A stretch of DNA of 64,000 nt, from NCBI RefSeq assembly GCF_900231835.1, contig NZ_OCTN01000002.1, forward strand, positions 620,001-684,000. The letters are read 5' to 3'. This document shows, piece by piece, positions 45,511 through 55,340 of the stretch. Made by a program: the position numbers and the translations under genes. The stretch comes from Pontivivens marinum (GTDB lineage: Bacteria > Pseudomonadota > Alphaproteobacteria > Rhodobacterales > Rhodobacteraceae). Positions within the stretch are counted from its first letter, which is position 1. Each line of letters begins with the position of its first letter. Below the pieces are notes generated by a model. That model did no database searches. It saw nothing but the letters and a program-made list of their open reading frames with translations, and was not told where the DNA came from.

Positions 45511-45541
45511 AAGGCGGCGCGCAAAATATGCGCGCCGCCTT
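45511..45541 (-). terminator. Hairpin between suyB and suyZ
   Basis: A perfect 12-base GC-rich stem AAGGCGGCGCGC / GCGCGCCGCCTT with a 7-base loop lies 12 bases after the suyB stop. As it precedes suyZ, it may partly terminate or stabilise suyAB mRNA and lower suyZ expression. Confidence 0.8.
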
Positions 45542-45553
45542 AATGCAATAAAT

Positions 45554-46732
45554 TTAAGCTGAGCGGTATAGCTTGGTCATAACGAATTCGCGGTGGCCGA
45601 GGGCTTCTGCGGCTGTTGCGCGTCCGTTTGCGGTGCGGCGGATCATGTCGATCAGGGCGTCGCCGGCCTGGTCGATGGTCTGCTCGCGGGTCAGTACGCC
45701 TGTGACGTCCAGATCGATATGCTCGGACATGGTGCGCAGGGTGCGCGGGTTGCCCGAGATTTTGATGACCGGAACGATCGGGTTGCCGACCACGTTGCCT
45801 TGCCCAGTTGGGAAGGTGTGGATGACGTAGCCCGCAGCCGCCATCAGTGTGATGCATTCCGCAGCAGCCGAGGACGTGTCCATGAAGTACAGGCCGTTGC
45901 CCTTTTCAGGTGCTTCGGCTGCATCCAGCGCGTCGATATAGGTACATTCGCGGCCGATCTTCTCCAGATTGCCGAGCGCTTTTTCCTCGATCGTGGTCAG
46001 ACCACCCAGGATGTTGCCCTTGGTCGGCTGGCTGTCGGACAGATCGTCGGTCTGGTGTGCGAAGATCACGTCGTCGGAATAGGCCTTGAAGATCTTCATG
46101 AACTTCTCGGCTGCTTCTGGCGTTGCGGCACGCTTTTCACAGATATGCTCGGCGCCGGTGATTTCGGATGTCTCACCGAACACGCCGTACAGGCCGTGGG
46201 GGATCAGCTTGTCGTACATGTTGCCGACGGTCGGGCATGAGGACAGGCCGGTTGTCGTGTCGGATTCACCGCATTTGGTCGAAACCCACAGATCGGTGAT
46301 CGGGCATTCTTCCTTTTGCAGCTCGGACGCCCAGTGGACGAATTCCTTGGCTTTCCACGACGCGGCGCGGATCGTCTCGAAATCACCCTTCTGCTCGATG
46401 GAGAATTCGGCAACAGGCTTACCGGTTTTGCGGATGCCGTCGGCGATAACCTTGGTCCACTCCGGCTCAATCCCGATCACGACCACAGCGGCCACGTTGG
46501 GGTTGGAACCTGTGCCGATCATCGTGCGGAAGTGCAGGTCAAGATCCGCGCCGAATTGCAGGCGGCCATAGGCGTGCGGCAGGGCCAGCGTGCCTTTGAC
46601 GTTATTCGAGACGGCCTCACATGCCGCATTCGAGATATCGTCAACCGGCAGGATCACCACGTTGTTACGAACACCGACGCGGCCGTTTTCACGACGCCAC
46701 GCCATTACAGTCTGATTTGCTGAATCGAGCAT
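45554..46732 (-). CDS. suyB: (2R)-sulfolactate sulfo-lyase, large subunit (UxaA_C family)
   Basis: This ~392-residue protein is the large subunit of an altronate-dehydratase-like enzyme. The split into a small SAF-like subunit plus this subunit, next to a COG2855 exporter and a divergent GntR regulator, matches SuyAB of Paracoccus. Landmarks are [60 protein letters not shown] (metal/cluster Cys) and [19 protein letters not shown]. The enzyme splits 3-sulfolactate into pyruvate and sulfite in the cytoplasm and probably needs iron. AAGGAG precedes the ATG at 46732. It is possible that another altronate-type substrate is used; gene order makes sulfolactate more likely. Confidence 0.9.
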   Translation of the reverse strand: MLDSANQTVMAWRRENGRVGVRNNVVILPVDDISNAACEAVSNNVKGTLALPHAYGRLQFGADLDLHFRTMIGTGSNPNVAAVVVIGIEPEWTKVIADGIRKTGKPVAEFSIEQKGDFETIRAASWKAKEFVHWASELQKEECPITDLWVSTKCGESDTTTGLSSCPTVGNMYDKLIPHGLYGVFGETSEITGAEHICEKRAATPEAAEKFMKIFKAYSDDVIFAHQTDDLSDSQPTKGNILGGLTTIEEKALGNLEKIGRECTYIDALDAAEAPEKGNGLYFMDTSSAAAECITLMAAAGYVIHTFPTGQGNVVGNPIVPVIKISGNPRTLRTMSEHIDLDVTGVLTREQTIDQAGDALIDMIRRTANGRATAAEALGHREFVMTKLYRSA

Positions 46733-46743
46733 GATCGGTCTCC

Positions 46744-47031
46744 TTACCAACGCTTGGTTTTGCAGTTTTGGGTATGAACGTGGCCGCCGATTTCGGCAGG
46801 GCCAACCATCTTGCCGATATCTTCGCCGTATTTCATGACGGTATCGCCCTCGACCAGATCCTTCAGAGCGACCTTATGGCCGATCGGAATGTCCGCCTTA
46901 ACAGTCAGCGTGAAGTCGGAATTGTCATGGGTGACAACGCACAGCATCTCGGTGCCCGCCGTCAGACCCTCAACAACTACAACACCGACATTGTCAGCCC
47001 GGTCATGGACCAGAAGATGTGGATGAGACAT
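46744..47031 (-). CDS. suyA: (2R)-sulfolactate sulfo-lyase, small subunit (SAF domain)
   Basis: This 95-residue SAF-domain subunit begins [22 protein letters not shown] and carries [18 protein letters not shown] and GGHVHTQN, typical of UxaA N-terminal small subunits. It is encoded immediately before suyB (11-base gap), as in known suyAB clusters, and together they form the desulfonating enzyme. GAGGAA precedes the ATG. The divergent promoter with the GntR operators lies upstream. Confidence 0.92.
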   Translation of the reverse strand: MSHPHLLVHDRADNVGVVVVEGLTAGTEMLCVVTHDNSDFTLTVKADIPIGHKVALKDLVEGDTVMKYGEDIGKMVGPAEIGGHVHTQNCKTKRW

Positions 47032-47068
47032 GGATGTTCCTCACATTCAGGTTTGTGTTTTCATTAAG

Positions 47069-47094
47069 TCTTATATAAGATGTCTTATAGAAGA
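47069..47094. promoter_or_regulatory. Tandem operator candidates between suyA and its GntR regulator
   Basis: TCTTATATAAGA (47069-47080), a perfect 12-base palindrome, is followed after 2 bases by the near copy TCTTATAGAAGA (47083-47094). The repeats are 14 bases apart. They lie between the divergent suyA and GntR genes and overlap a possible earlier ATG at 47080, which supports the later start at 47113. HutC-type GntR proteins commonly bind such sites and repress themselves. Confidence 0.65.
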
Positions 47095-47112
47095 GTTGCA
47101 AGAGATTTTCAG

Positions 47113-47817
47113 ATGCCAAAACCACTCTACCTTCAAATTCGTGAGACATTGCTGGCCCGCATGGCCGACGGAACATTCCGCCCCGGGCAGCCGCTACCCT
47201 CGGAATTTGCACTGGCAAAGGAGCTGGACGTTAGCCAGGGAACAGTTCGTAAGGCACTGGACACGCTTGCAAATGATAATTTGGTTATGCGTCGTCAGGG
47301 GCTTGGCACCTTTGTTCCCGAAACAACAACCGAACGCGCCCTATTCCAGTTTTTCCGCCTAACCGGCACCAATGGGGAAAGCCTGATACCCGAGCCGGTA
47401 AGCGAGGAAATTTCACGTCGTCCTGCACCGAAACGTATTGCACAGCGCCTTGAAATTTCGACCTCGGCACCTGCTGTGCGAATCCGGCGGGTGCGCGCGC
47501 TGAACGGTGTGACCTCCACGTTGGAGGACGTTTGGCTGGACCCGAAACACCTGCCCCTGCCTGCGGACGGGCAACCATTGCCCAACGCGCTCTACACCCA
47601 TTACCAGCGCAGTTATTCCGTCTCTATCGTGCGGGCCGAGGATTTCATCAGTGCCGTCGCAGCCCCCGATCACGTGGCTGAGGCGATTGGCATTCCGGTC
47701 GGTGGTCCGGTCCTGTTGGTGCGCCGCGATGCGTTCGATCTGTCGGGCCGTTTGGCCGAAACCCGTGAGAGTTATTTCAGAACGGACGGTTTTGGGTATT
47801 CCGTAACACTCAGGTGA
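47113..47817 (+). CDS. GntR family regulator (HutC subfamily), probable SuyR
   Basis: This ~234-residue regulator has an N-terminal winged helix (FRPGQPLPSEFALAKELDVS, QGTVRKALDTL) and a C-terminal UTRA-type effector domain from ~85 (RIRRVRALNGVTSTLEDVW, AIGIPVGGPVLLVRRDA). An ATG at 47080 is in frame but lies within the operators, so 47113 is preferred. In Paracoccus a regulator gene is likewise divergent from suyAB. It also heads the co-directional operon with a PLP enzyme, P450 and binding protein, which it may control jointly with suyABZ. Confidence 0.88.
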   Translation: MPKPLYLQIRETLLARMADGTFRPGQPLPSEFALAKELDVSQGTVRKALDTLANDNLVMRRQGLGTFVPETTTERALFQFFRLTGTNGESLIPEPVSEEISRRPAPKRIAQRLEISTSAPAVRIRRVRALNGVTSTLEDVWLDPKHLPLPADGQPLPNALYTHYQRSYSVSIVRAEDFISAVAAPDHVAEAIGIPVGGPVLLVRRDAFDLSGRLAETRESYFRTDGFGYSVTLR

Positions 47818-47872
47818 TTGCACCCCTTTGCGCCCTACGTAATAACACGGGTGACATATTTAGGAGTGCCCA

Positions 47873-49024
47873 ATGAAGAAGCCCAGCCAACTCAGCCTTT
47901 CACCGGCCACACGCACCGCTCAGGCCCTGCACTTCATCAATCCGGTGCATGGCGCCGTTGTGCCGGGGATTGAGCCGGCCTCGACCTTTGCCCGCGATGG
48001 CGACTACATGCCCATCGGCAACGCGGTTTACGCCCGCGATGGCGGCCCGACCGTTGAACATGCGGAGGCGATCCTCGCTGATCTGGACGGGGCTGCGTCC
48101 TCACTGCTGTTCACCTCGGGGATGAGCGCAGCCGTCGCCCTGTTCGAAACGCTGGAGGCGGGCGATCACGTCACCTGCCCCATCGTCGGCTACCACGGCA
48201 CCATTGGCTGGCTGCACCGCTTGGTTGAAAAGCGGGGGGTCAAGGCGACCTTCTACGACGCGACGCAAGACGGCGCGCTGGCGGCGGCAATCACCCCCGA
48301 TACGAAAATCGTGTGGATCGAAACGCCGACCAACCCCAATTGGGACATCACCGACATTGCAGAGGCAGCGGAGCTAGCCCACGCCGCCGGAGCAAAACTG
48401 GCCGTGGATTGCACCGTTGCCTCGCCCTGTACCACACAGGCGCTAGAACTGGGCGCGGATATCGCCTTTCACTCAGCCACCAAATATATGAACGGCCACT
48501 CCGACATTACTGGTGGCGTGCTGTCCCTGTCCGAAACAGGTCCCTTTGCGGATGAGCTGCGGATGATCCGCACCTTGCAGGGCACCGTTATGGCCGCGTT
48601 CGAGGCGTGGTTGCTAATCCGTGGCCTGCGCACCCTGCATCTGCGGTTTGAGCGTGCGAGCGAGAGCGCGATGGCAATTGCCAAGCATTTCGAAAACCAC
48701 CCCAAACTGTCCGCCGTGCTGTTCCCCGGCCTGCCCTCGCATCCTGGCCACGCAATTGCGGCGCGGCAAATGACCAACGGCTTTGGCGGAATGCTGTCGC
48801 TGGTCGCCCTCAGCCGTGAGGCAGCGCACCACGTCGCGACCCACACACAGGTCTTTATTCCTGCCACCTCGCTGGGGGGAGTCGAGAGCCTGATCGAGCA
48901 CCGCATCGCGGTTGAAGGGCCGCATAGCGTCGTCGCGCCCGAGCTGCTGCGCCTGTCCATCGGCATCGAGTCCGTTTCCGACCTGATCGCGGATCTGGAG
49001 CAAGCGCTGGAGAACGCACCATGA
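47873..49024 (+). CDS. Cys/Met-metabolism PLP-dependent enzyme (C-S lyase/synthase type)
   Basis: This 383-residue cytosolic PLP enzyme belongs to the cystathionine gamma-synthase/beta-lyase superfamily. The PLP lysine is K204 in HSATKYMNGHSDITGG. IETPTNPNWDITDI and LAVDCTVASP (usual VDNTF altered to VDCTV) hold cofactor-binding residues. LGGVESLIEHR is the C-terminal substrate-carboxylate region. AGGAG precedes the ATG. It starts 55 bases after the GntR gene and overlaps the P450 start by 4 bases. It may cleave or form a C-S bond in a sulfur compound linked with sulfolactate metabolism; the exact reaction is unknown. Confidence 0.85.
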   Translation: MKKPSQLSLSPATRTAQALHFINPVHGAVVPGIEPASTFARDGDYMPIGNAVYARDGGPTVEHAEAILADLDGAASSLLFTSGMSAAVALFETLEAGDHVTCPIVGYHGTIGWLHRLVEKRGVKATFYDATQDGALAAAITPDTKIVWIETPTNPNWDITDIAEAAELAHAAGAKLAVDCTVASPCTTQALELGADIAFHSATKYMNGHSDITGGVLSLSETGPFADELRMIRTLQGTVMAAFEAWLLIRGLRTLHLRFERASESAMAIAKHFENHPKLSAVLFPGLPSHPGHAIAARQMTNGFGGMLSLVALSREAAHHVATHTQVFIPATSLGGVESLIEHRIAVEGPHSVVAPELLRLSIGIESVSDLIADLEQALENAP

Positions 49025-50217
49025 GCCTGCCGACCTTCTCCCAATCCCCGCTTGATCCGGCCTTTGTTCAGAACCCGTATCCAGCATATGACACCCTGCG
49101 CGCCGCCGGTCCGCTGGTCATGTGGGACGAGCTTTCGATGCCCGTCGCCGCCGGTCACGAGCAGGTAAACGCCCTGCTGCGCGACCGACGCTTTGGCCGC
49201 GAAAACCCGTTTCCGGTTGAGGTTCCACCCCATGTCGCACCGTTCTACGACATCGACCGGTTGTCCCTGCTGGACCGTGAACCGCCCGAGCATACGCGCC
49301 TGCGCCGCCTGATTACCCGCGCCTTTACCCCGCGCACGGTCGAGGGAATGTCTCCTGATATCTTCAGCCTTACCAATCAACTAATCGACGATCTTCAACC
49401 GGGAGACGACCTGCTCGCCAAGTTTTGCGAACGTTTGCCCGTCATCGTCATCTGCCGCCTATTGGGCGTGCCAGAGGATCGCGCCGACGACCTGCTGCGG
49501 TGGTCGCATGACATGGTTGCGATGTATCAAATCCGCCGTGATCGCGCGATTGAGGATGCAGCCGTTGCCGCCACCAATGCGTTCCGCGCGTTTCTGGAAA
49601 CCTATCTGGCCGAACGCCGTGCGGCACCACGTGACGACCTGATCAGCGCCCTGATCGCGGCGGAGGAAGGCGGCGAAAAGCTCTCCGCTGATGAACTGAT
49701 CGCGACCTGCATCCTGCTGCTGAATGCGGGGCATGAGGCGACAGTCCACGCGCTTGGCAACGGGATCAAGACGCTAACCGAAACCGGCCAATGGCACGCC
49801 CACGATCCCGCCAAACTGACCGAGGAAATCCTGCGCCACGACCCGCCCCTACACCTGTTCTCGCGCTATGCGATGCAGGACGTGGAGGTGTTCGGCCATC
49901 ACTTTGCCAAGGGGGAACAGGTCGGCCTGCTGCTGGCCGCTGCAAATTGTGATCCCGCCGTCTGGACCGATCCCACCCGCTTTGACGCGACCCGCGAACC
50001 GGGTCCGCAACTGGCGCTTGGCGCGGGTCTGCATTTCTGTGTGGGCGGGCCGCTGGCACGGTTGGAAATCTCCATCGCGCTGCCAATCCTGATCGCACGT
50101 CTGCCGGACCTGACATTGACCGAGGAACCCACATTTACTGATCGCTGGCACTTCCACGGGCTGCACCGGTTGATCGCAACATTCACCACTAAAAAACCCG
50201 CAATGACGGGCATTTGA
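49021..50217 (+). CDS. Cytochrome P450
   Basis: This 398-residue soluble P450 has the I-helix motif AGHEAT at 236-241, ExxR at E269-R272 and the haem-Cys loop LGAGLHFCVGGPLARLE with Cys340. Length is typical of bacterial class I P450s. The ATG overlaps the PLP gene stop (ATGA), so they are translationally coupled. No ferredoxin or ferredoxin reductase gene is nearby, so electrons must come from elsewhere. In this operon it may oxidise a sulfur- or nitrogen-containing substrate upstream of the PLP enzyme; the substrate is unknown. Confidence 0.92.
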   Translation: MSLPTFSQSPLDPAFVQNPYPAYDTLRAAGPLVMWDELSMPVAAGHEQVNALLRDRRFGRENPFPVEVPPHVAPFYDIDRLSLLDREPPEHTRLRRLITRAFTPRTVEGMSPDIFSLTNQLIDDLQPGDDLLAKFCERLPVIVICRLLGVPEDRADDLLRWSHDMVAMYQIRRDRAIEDAAVAATNAFRAFLETYLAERRAAPRDDLISALIAAEEGGEKLSADELIATCILLLNAGHEATVHALGNGIKTLTETGQWHAHDPAKLTEEILRHDPPLHLFSRYAMQDVEVFGHHFAKGEQVGLLLAAANCDPAVWTDPTRFDATREPGPQLALGAGLHFCVGGPLARLEISIALPILIARLPDLTLTEEPTFTDRWHFHGLHRLIATFTTKKPAMTGI

Positions 50218-50276
50218 TAGCAATCGCGGCTGGTGGGCATGCTACCCTGCTCACCAGCCGTCAGGAAGGACACGAC

Positions 50277-51926
50277 ATGCCAGCGCCCCGCACCGCCCAG
50301 CCGTCGCTTCACCCCCGTGCCAAACAATTGGCGCGTGAGGAGAGACTGGGCACGTTATCGCGGCGGGAATTTCTGGCAACAGCAACCGCATTGGGTGTCA
50401 GCGGCGCAGCGGCCTATGGCCTGATCGGTGCCACACCAATGGCGGCACAGCCCCGCACTGGCCGGATGGGCGGCACATTGCGCGCCGCGATGAACGTCAT
50501 GAAAATGGACGATCCGCGCTTGTTTGACTGGCCTGATATGGGCAATCTAGGTCGGCAAGTGCTGGAAACCCTTGTCCGTTACAGCAACGACATGACCTTC
50601 CAACCCATGCTGCTGGACAGTTGGCAGGCGAACGAGGACGCAACCCGCTACGTCCTGCATATTCGCGAGGGGGTGCTGTGGTCTGACGGCTCCACCTTTG
50701 ACGCGCAGGATGTCGCCCACAATATCCGCCGCTGGTGCGACCGCAACGCAGCAGGCAATTCAATGGCGGCGCGCATGGGCACGCTGATTGATCCCGACAC
50801 CAACCAGCTGGCCGATGGAGTGATGCGGGTTGAGGACGCCTATACCATCACGCTGACCCTGCCCCGCCCTGATATCACGCTGATCCCGGGCATGTCCGAC
50901 TATCCCGCGCTGATCGTGCACCGGTCCTTTGACGGGTCCGTCCCGTTGAGCGAGGGCGCGATAGGCACCGGCCCCTTCCGCCTGATCGAGCTGGCGGTGG
51001 GCCATCACGCGACCTTTGAAAAACGCGATCCCGCCACCTATTGGGGGCAGGAAGTATACCTAGACCGGATCGAGATGCGCGATTACGGCGCCGACAAAAC
51101 TGCGCAGCTTGAGGGCTTCCTCGCCGGTGAGGTTGACGTAAACGATCAGACTCAGCACGAATTTGTTGAGCGTCTGGATCAGGCCGGTTTCGCCCGCACC
51201 CATATCGACACCGCCGCGACAATTGTCGCCCGCATGAATGTCACGCACCCGCCCTATGACAACAAGATCGTGCGCAACGCCCTGCAACTGGCCGTCAATA
51301 ATGCAATCGTGCTGGAGTTGGGACACGGAAATTACGGTACTCCGGCGGAGAACCACCACGTTGGGCCGATGCACCCTGAATATGCCGCGCTGCCCCGAAT
51401 TGCCCCAAATCCCGACCGCGCCCGCGCTATGTTGGTGCAAGCGGGTCATCTGAACACCGAATTCGAGCTGATCTCAACCGATGGGGATTGGCGCACCATG
51501 ACCTCTGACGCGATTGCCGCCCAGTTGATGGACGCAGGTATTCGGGTGAAACGGACGATCATTTCGGGCAATGCCTATGCGCAAAACTGGGCGAATTACC
51601 CGTTTTCCACGACGGACTGGAACCACCGTCCACTGGGCGTGCAAAACCTCGCGCTGGCCTATCGCAGTGGTGAGGCGTGGAACGAAACCGGCTATGCTGA
51701 TGAGGAATTTGACGCGCTGCTCAACGCCGCTCTCGCCCTGCCCGATGCGGATCAGCGGCGGGTTATTATGGCCGGGGTGGAGCGTAAGTTGCAGGATTCT
51801 GGCGTTATCATCCAGCCCTATTGGCGGTCGGTTTTTGCCCATAGCGCGCAAAACGTGCACAATTATACGGTGCACCCCCTGCTGGAGATGCACCTGAATA
51901 ACGTTTGGTTGGAGCCCGAGGCTTAA
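50277..51926 (+). CDS. ABC transporter substrate-binding protein (family 5), Tat-exported
   Basis: This ~549-residue periplasmic peptide/nickel/opine-type binding protein has a twin-arginine signal, [15 protein letters not shown], followed by a hydrophobic stretch and cut near MAAQ. SBP_bac_5 landmarks are [43 protein letters not shown] and [22 protein letters not shown] precedes the ATG at 50277, after P450. No permease or ATPase gene follows; the next gene converges. It is therefore an orphan binding protein, perhaps for a compound processed by the PLP/P450 pair. Tat export hints at a cofactor or pre-folding need. Confidence 0.9.
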   Translation: MPAPRTAQPSLHPRAKQLAREERLGTLSRREFLATATALGVSGAAAYGLIGATPMAAQPRTGRMGGTLRAAMNVMKMDDPRLFDWPDMGNLGRQVLETLVRYSNDMTFQPMLLDSWQANEDATRYVLHIREGVLWSDGSTFDAQDVAHNIRRWCDRNAAGNSMAARMGTLIDPDTNQLADGVMRVEDAYTITLTLPRPDITLIPGMSDYPALIVHRSFDGSVPLSEGAIGTGPFRLIELAVGHHATFEKRDPATYWGQEVYLDRIEMRDYGADKTAQLEGFLAGEVDVNDQTQHEFVERLDQAGFARTHIDTAATIVARMNVTHPPYDNKIVRNALQLAVNNAIVLELGHGNYGTPAENHHVGPMHPEYAALPRIAPNPDRARAMLVQAGHLNTEFELISTDGDWRTMTSDAIAAQLMDAGIRVKRTIISGNAYAQNWANYPFSTTDWNHRPLGVQNLALAYRSGEAWNETGYADEEFDALLNAALALPDADQRRVIMAGVERKLQDSGVIIQPYWRSVFAHSAQNVHNYTVHPLLEMHLNNVWLEPEA

Positions 51927-52660
51927 CCCTCGCCCTGATCCGGGCGGCCCTTAAAGCCGGTGGCAATCACGAACTTCTCAGAGCTATCCGACCGCGAGGA
52001 TGGCGGCTTAACGTGCATCGTCTTGGTGAAGTTTTTCTTGAGCATATTCAGCAGGTCGTTTTCGGCACCACCGGCCAGAACCTTGGCCACGAATGTGCCA
52101 CCCTCGTCCAAAACGTCGATGGCGAAATAGGCCGCGGCCTCGCACAATGACATGATGCGCAGGTGGTCGGTCTGCTTATGTCCCGACGCACTGGCCGCCA
52201 TGTCGGACATGACAACATCGGCCTGACCGCCCAGCCAGCCCTTCACCTTCTCATCTGCATCATCCTCGAGGAAATCAAGGACATGCAGTTCCGCACCGGG
52301 GATAGGGTCGATCATTTGCAAATCGATGCCCAGAACGGTGCCCTGCAATTTGGACTTCCGGTCGGCCAGCGCATTGACCCGCCGTACCGCAACCTGTGCC
52401 CAGCCGCCGGGCGCACTGCCCAGATCGACAACCCGTGCACCGGGGACGAGGAAGCGGAACTTATCGTCCAGCTCCAGAATCTTATATGCCGCACGCCCAC
52501 GATACCCGTCACGGCGCGCCGCCACGACATAGGGGTCGTTCAACTGGCGTTCCAGCCATAGTTTCGAGCTGATCTTACGGCCCTTTGCGGTTTTCACCTT
52601 CACATGCAGGTCGCGCGTTCCGCGCCCTGAGGTGTTTCCGCCTGGTTTTTTCGCTGGCAT
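51923..52660 (-). CDS. rlmE: 23S rRNA (uridine-2'-O)-methyltransferase RlmE
   Basis: This ~245-residue FtsJ/RrmJ-type S-adenosylmethionine methyltransferase methylates U2552 of 23S rRNA. The SAM motif is [16 protein letters not shown]. The K-D-K-E catalytic tetrad is visible in [34 protein letters not shown] and [13 protein letters not shown]. An N-terminal basic extension is present. The chosen ATG at 52660 has AGGAGG nine bases before it, overlapping the 3' end of gppA; earlier ATGs at 52690 and 52669 have poor spacing. It forms the usual alphaproteobacterial pair with gppA. Confidence 0.95.
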   Translation of the reverse strand: MPAKKPGGNTSGRGTRDLHVKVKTAKGRKISSKLWLERQLNDPYVVAARRDGYRGRAAYKILELDDKFRFLVPGARVVDLGSAPGGWAQVAVRRVNALADRKSKLQGTVLGIDLQMIDPIPGAELHVLDFLEDDADEKVKGWLGGQADVVMSDMAASASGHKQTDHLRIMSLCEAAAYFAIDVLDEGGTFVAKVLAGGAENDLLNMLKKNFTKTMHVKPPSSRSDSSEKFVIATGFKGRPDQGEG

Positions 52661-52661
52661 G

Positions 52662-53846
52662 TTAGCCATCCTCCTGGGTGAGCACACCATCGGCGCTCAT
52701 CATCGCGTAGAGCATCCCCTCGCGCAGTCCTCGGTCCGCCACGCTCAACCGATCAGTCGGCCAAATGCGCAACAAAGTTTGTAATATGGCAGAGCCGGAA
52801 ATGACCAGATCCGCACGATCCAATCCAATTCCCAGCTTACCAATGCGGGTCTGGAACCCCTGTCCCAGAAAACCGTCAATCACGGTGTTAATCTCATCAC
52901 CCGTCAGGCTCATCCCATCAACGGCGGTGCGATCATAACGGGTTAACCCCAGATGCGCCGCGCCAACGGTTGTGACGGTGCCGGATGTTCCTATCATCTG
53001 GAAACCCACGAGGTAGTCAGGAAGTTCCGCATCAATATAGGGCGTGAACTCCGCCATCTGCTCCTCGAAATACCAACTCATCAATGCAAAGCGGGATCGG
53101 CGATCCTCAACATCCGAAAACCGCTCATGCAATGTGGCCACGCCCAGCGGTACGCTGATCCAATCCACAACGCGCAAATGACCGGCAGCTAGGGCGATAT
53201 CCGCCCCGCGCTTACGCGCCAATTGCAGCTTCATAATGGCGGCACGCCGCTCGGCTGGCGGCACATCGCCAATGTCCAGCCAGACCAGTTCGGTCGAGCC
53301 GCCGCCGATATCGATCACCAAAACCTGCGACGCGGATGGATCGACCAGCGGCGCGCAGGAAACGACAGCCAGTCGTGCTTCCTCCGCCGGATCGATCAGC
53401 TCCAGCTTCAAACCGGTCTGCCGCGTGACTTGTTTTAGAAACGCATCGCCATTTTCAGCCCGCCGACAGGCCTCCGTCGCGACCAGCCGGAACCGCTTTA
53501 CACCGTGGCGGCGCAATTTTGTCGCGCAAACCTGTAATGCACCCAAGGTCCGCGCAATTGCCGCTTGGGAAAGCGATCCTGTGCGCTCTAACTCTTTGCC
53601 CAGCTTTACGGATTTTGAAAACGCATCAACAATGCGAAAGCTTGCCTCATGCGGGGCGGCGATCAGCATTCGGCAGGAATTTGTGCCCAGATCCAGCGCG
53701 GCATATAATGGCCGGTCACTGCCATGCGCAGCGCGACCCTTGCCGAAGCCCTTGCCGCGCGCGCCTTTGCGGTTGTGAGTGTGGCCTTGGGCGCGCATTT
53801 GAAGAGGTGCTCCATTTCTGATGCCACGCACAGAAACGCCGGACAT
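52662..53846 (-). CDS. Ppx/GppA family exopolyphosphatase/pppGpp phosphohydrolase
   Basis: This 394-residue cytosolic ASKHA-fold phosphatase has an N-terminal basic, low-complexity extension of ~45 residues, then [16 protein letters not shown] (phosphate 1), [15 protein letters not shown] (phosphate 2) and [12 protein letters not shown]. The Glu in the [10 protein letters not shown] region fits the family catalytic segment. It may hydrolyse polyphosphate or pppGpp. It ends 2 bases before the rlmE ATG, so the two are one operon. An ATG at 53798 is an alternative start. Confidence 0.9.
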   Translation of the reverse strand: MSGVSVRGIRNGAPLQMRAQGHTHNRKGARGKGFGKGRAAHGSDRPLYAALDLGTNSCRMLIAAPHEASFRIVDAFSKSVKLGKELERTGSLSQAAIARTLGALQVCATKLRRHGVKRFRLVATEACRRAENGDAFLKQVTRQTGLKLELIDPAEEARLAVVSCAPLVDPSASQVLVIDIGGGSTELVWLDIGDVPPAERRAAIMKLQLARKRGADIALAAGHLRVVDWISVPLGVATLHERFSDVEDRRSRFALMSWYFEEQMAEFTPYIDAELPDYLVGFQMIGTSGTVTTVGAAHLGLTRYDRTAVDGMSLTGDEINTVIDGFLGQGFQTRIGKLGIGLDRADLVISGSAILQTLLRIWPTDRLSVADRGLREGMLYAMMSADGVLTQEDG

Positions 53847-54052
53847 TGACCTGATTTATCCCTTCACCGGTCCACCTGCAAGCCACGCCCAGCCGTTGCG
53901 TCACGGCATCTGCCGCTAAATGCACAAATTCTAGGCTAGGCAGTGCGCAATGCACCGCCCTGCACATCATTTTCCGGCAAGCAGCGCCTAAAACCGGAAC
54001 TTTGCCGCGAATCTGGCAATCAAACGTTTTTGTGACCGCGCTGCATTATCAC

Positions 54053-54415
54053 TCAACCAAACAGAACAGCGGCAATAGCTAAAACAGCTGGCACAGTTTG
54101 CACATAAGCGATGGAGCGTGACACAGTCGCCGCGCCATAAACGCCCGCAATGGTAACGCAACCAAGAAAGAACAGCGCAACATTACCCGCCCAATCCGCA
54201 TCACCAATCAGCAGCGACCAAATCAAACCCGCTGCGAGGAACGCATTATACAGCCCCTGATTTGCCGCCATCGGTTTGGTCTGCGCGAATAGGCCCTTGG
54301 GAAAGCTGCGAAATACCTTTGGCCCTCGCGATTCCCACGCAAACATTTCAAACCAGCAGATATACAAATGCAGCACCGCGATGATCGCGATCAGGACAAT
54401 GGCAAGCGTGGGCAT
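54053..54415 (-). CDS. DUF1304 family small membrane protein
   Basis: This 120-residue protein has four hydrophobic segments and begins MPTLAIVLIAIIAVLHLYICWFEMF. GLFAQTKPMAANQGLYNAFLAAG is typical of DUF1304 family proteins, whose function is unknown. GAAGGTGATCC lies before the ATG. It stands between gppA and metF on the same strand, with 206 empty bases to gppA and no clear coupling to either. Confidence 0.85.
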   Translation of the reverse strand: MPTLAIVLIAIIAVLHLYICWFEMFAWESRGPKVFRSFPKGLFAQTKPMAANQGLYNAFLAAGLIWSLLIGDADWAGNVALFFLGCVTIAGVYGAATVSRSIAYVQTVPAVLAIAAVLFG

Positions 54416-54467
54416 GGGATCACCTTCGGTTAACAGGCGTCACCCATACACCGCGAAAACCCTTATG

Positions 54468-55340
54468 TCAGGCAGTTCCGCCAACAACACCCTGCATCGC
54501 AATCGGCTCAATCCCGATGGCCGTGCAGATGTCAAAGGTCAGATCGGGGTTGTTTAGCGTGTAGAAGTGCAAGTGATCCACGCCCTGCGCCATCATCTCG
54601 GAACATTGCTCCGCCGCGATTGAAACGCTCAACAAATGCGCCTCGGCGTCGGTTTCTACGTTGCCGAATGCCTGATCCATCCACGCCGGAACGGCTGCGG
54701 CGCAACGGCCCGCGAAATTCTTCATCTTGGCGAAATTCTCAACGGGCAGGATGCCGGGGACGATTGGCGCGGTAATGCCCGCCTTTGCCGCCGCATCGCG
54801 GAAGCGAAAGAACGTGTCCGTGTCGAAGCAGAACTGCGTGATCGCATCGGTCGCGCCAGCGTCCAGCTTACGCTTCAGGTTATCGATGTCGGTTTCCAGC
54901 GTCGTCGCCTCTGGATGCTTCTCGGGATAGGCCGCAACGGAGATATCGCGGAACCCTTCCTCGCGCAGCGCCCCGACCAGTTCAGCCGCGCTGACGAAAC
55001 CATCGGGATGTGGCTCGAACTTATCCGCGCCCTTTGGGGCATCACCGCGCAGCGCAACAATACGGCGCACGCCTTGCTTGGCGAAACCGCGAGCAACCTC
55101 CAGCGTTTCGTCACGCGTGGCGCCAACACAGGTCAGGTGGCCCGCAACGTTCAGCCGCGCACGCTCACGAATGGTGGAAATCGCCGCCAGCGTCCGCGCA
55201 CGGGTTGTACCGCCCGCACCATAAGTCACGGAGACGAAATTGGGCGCCAAGGGTGCCAGCCGCTCAACCGAAGTCCACAGCCGCAGGTTTGCCGCAGGCG
55301 ACATGGGCGGAAAAAACTCGAAGGACAGTGTCGGACGCAT
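54468..55340 (-). CDS. metF: 5,10-methylenetetrahydrofolate reductase
   Basis: This ~290-residue cytosolic FAD enzyme reduces methylenetetrahydrofolate to methyltetrahydrofolate. Landmarks are LSFEFFPPMSPAAN (catalytic Glu), FVSVTYGAGGTTRARTLAAI, HLTCVGATRDE, VALRGDAPKG and ISVAAYPEKHPEA. The ATG at 55340 has GAGGAA upstream. It lies at the edge of the one-carbon module and is divergent from the small virulence-factor-like gene, sharing the 55341-55550 spacer. No SAM or cobalamin riboswitch is apparent to me in that spacer. Confidence 0.95.
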   Translation of the reverse strand: MRPTLSFEFFPPMSPAANLRLWTSVERLAPLAPNFVSVTYGAGGTTRARTLAAISTIRERARLNVAGHLTCVGATRDETLEVARGFAKQGVRRIVALRGDAPKGADKFEPHPDGFVSAAELVGALREEGFRDISVAAYPEKHPEATTLETDIDNLKRKLDAGATDAITQFCFDTDTFFRFRDAAAKAGITAPIVPGILPVENFAKMKNFAGRCAAAVPAWMDQAFGNVETDAEAHLLSVSIAAEQCSEMMAQGVDHLHFYTLNNPDLTFDICTAIGIEPIAMQGVVGGTA

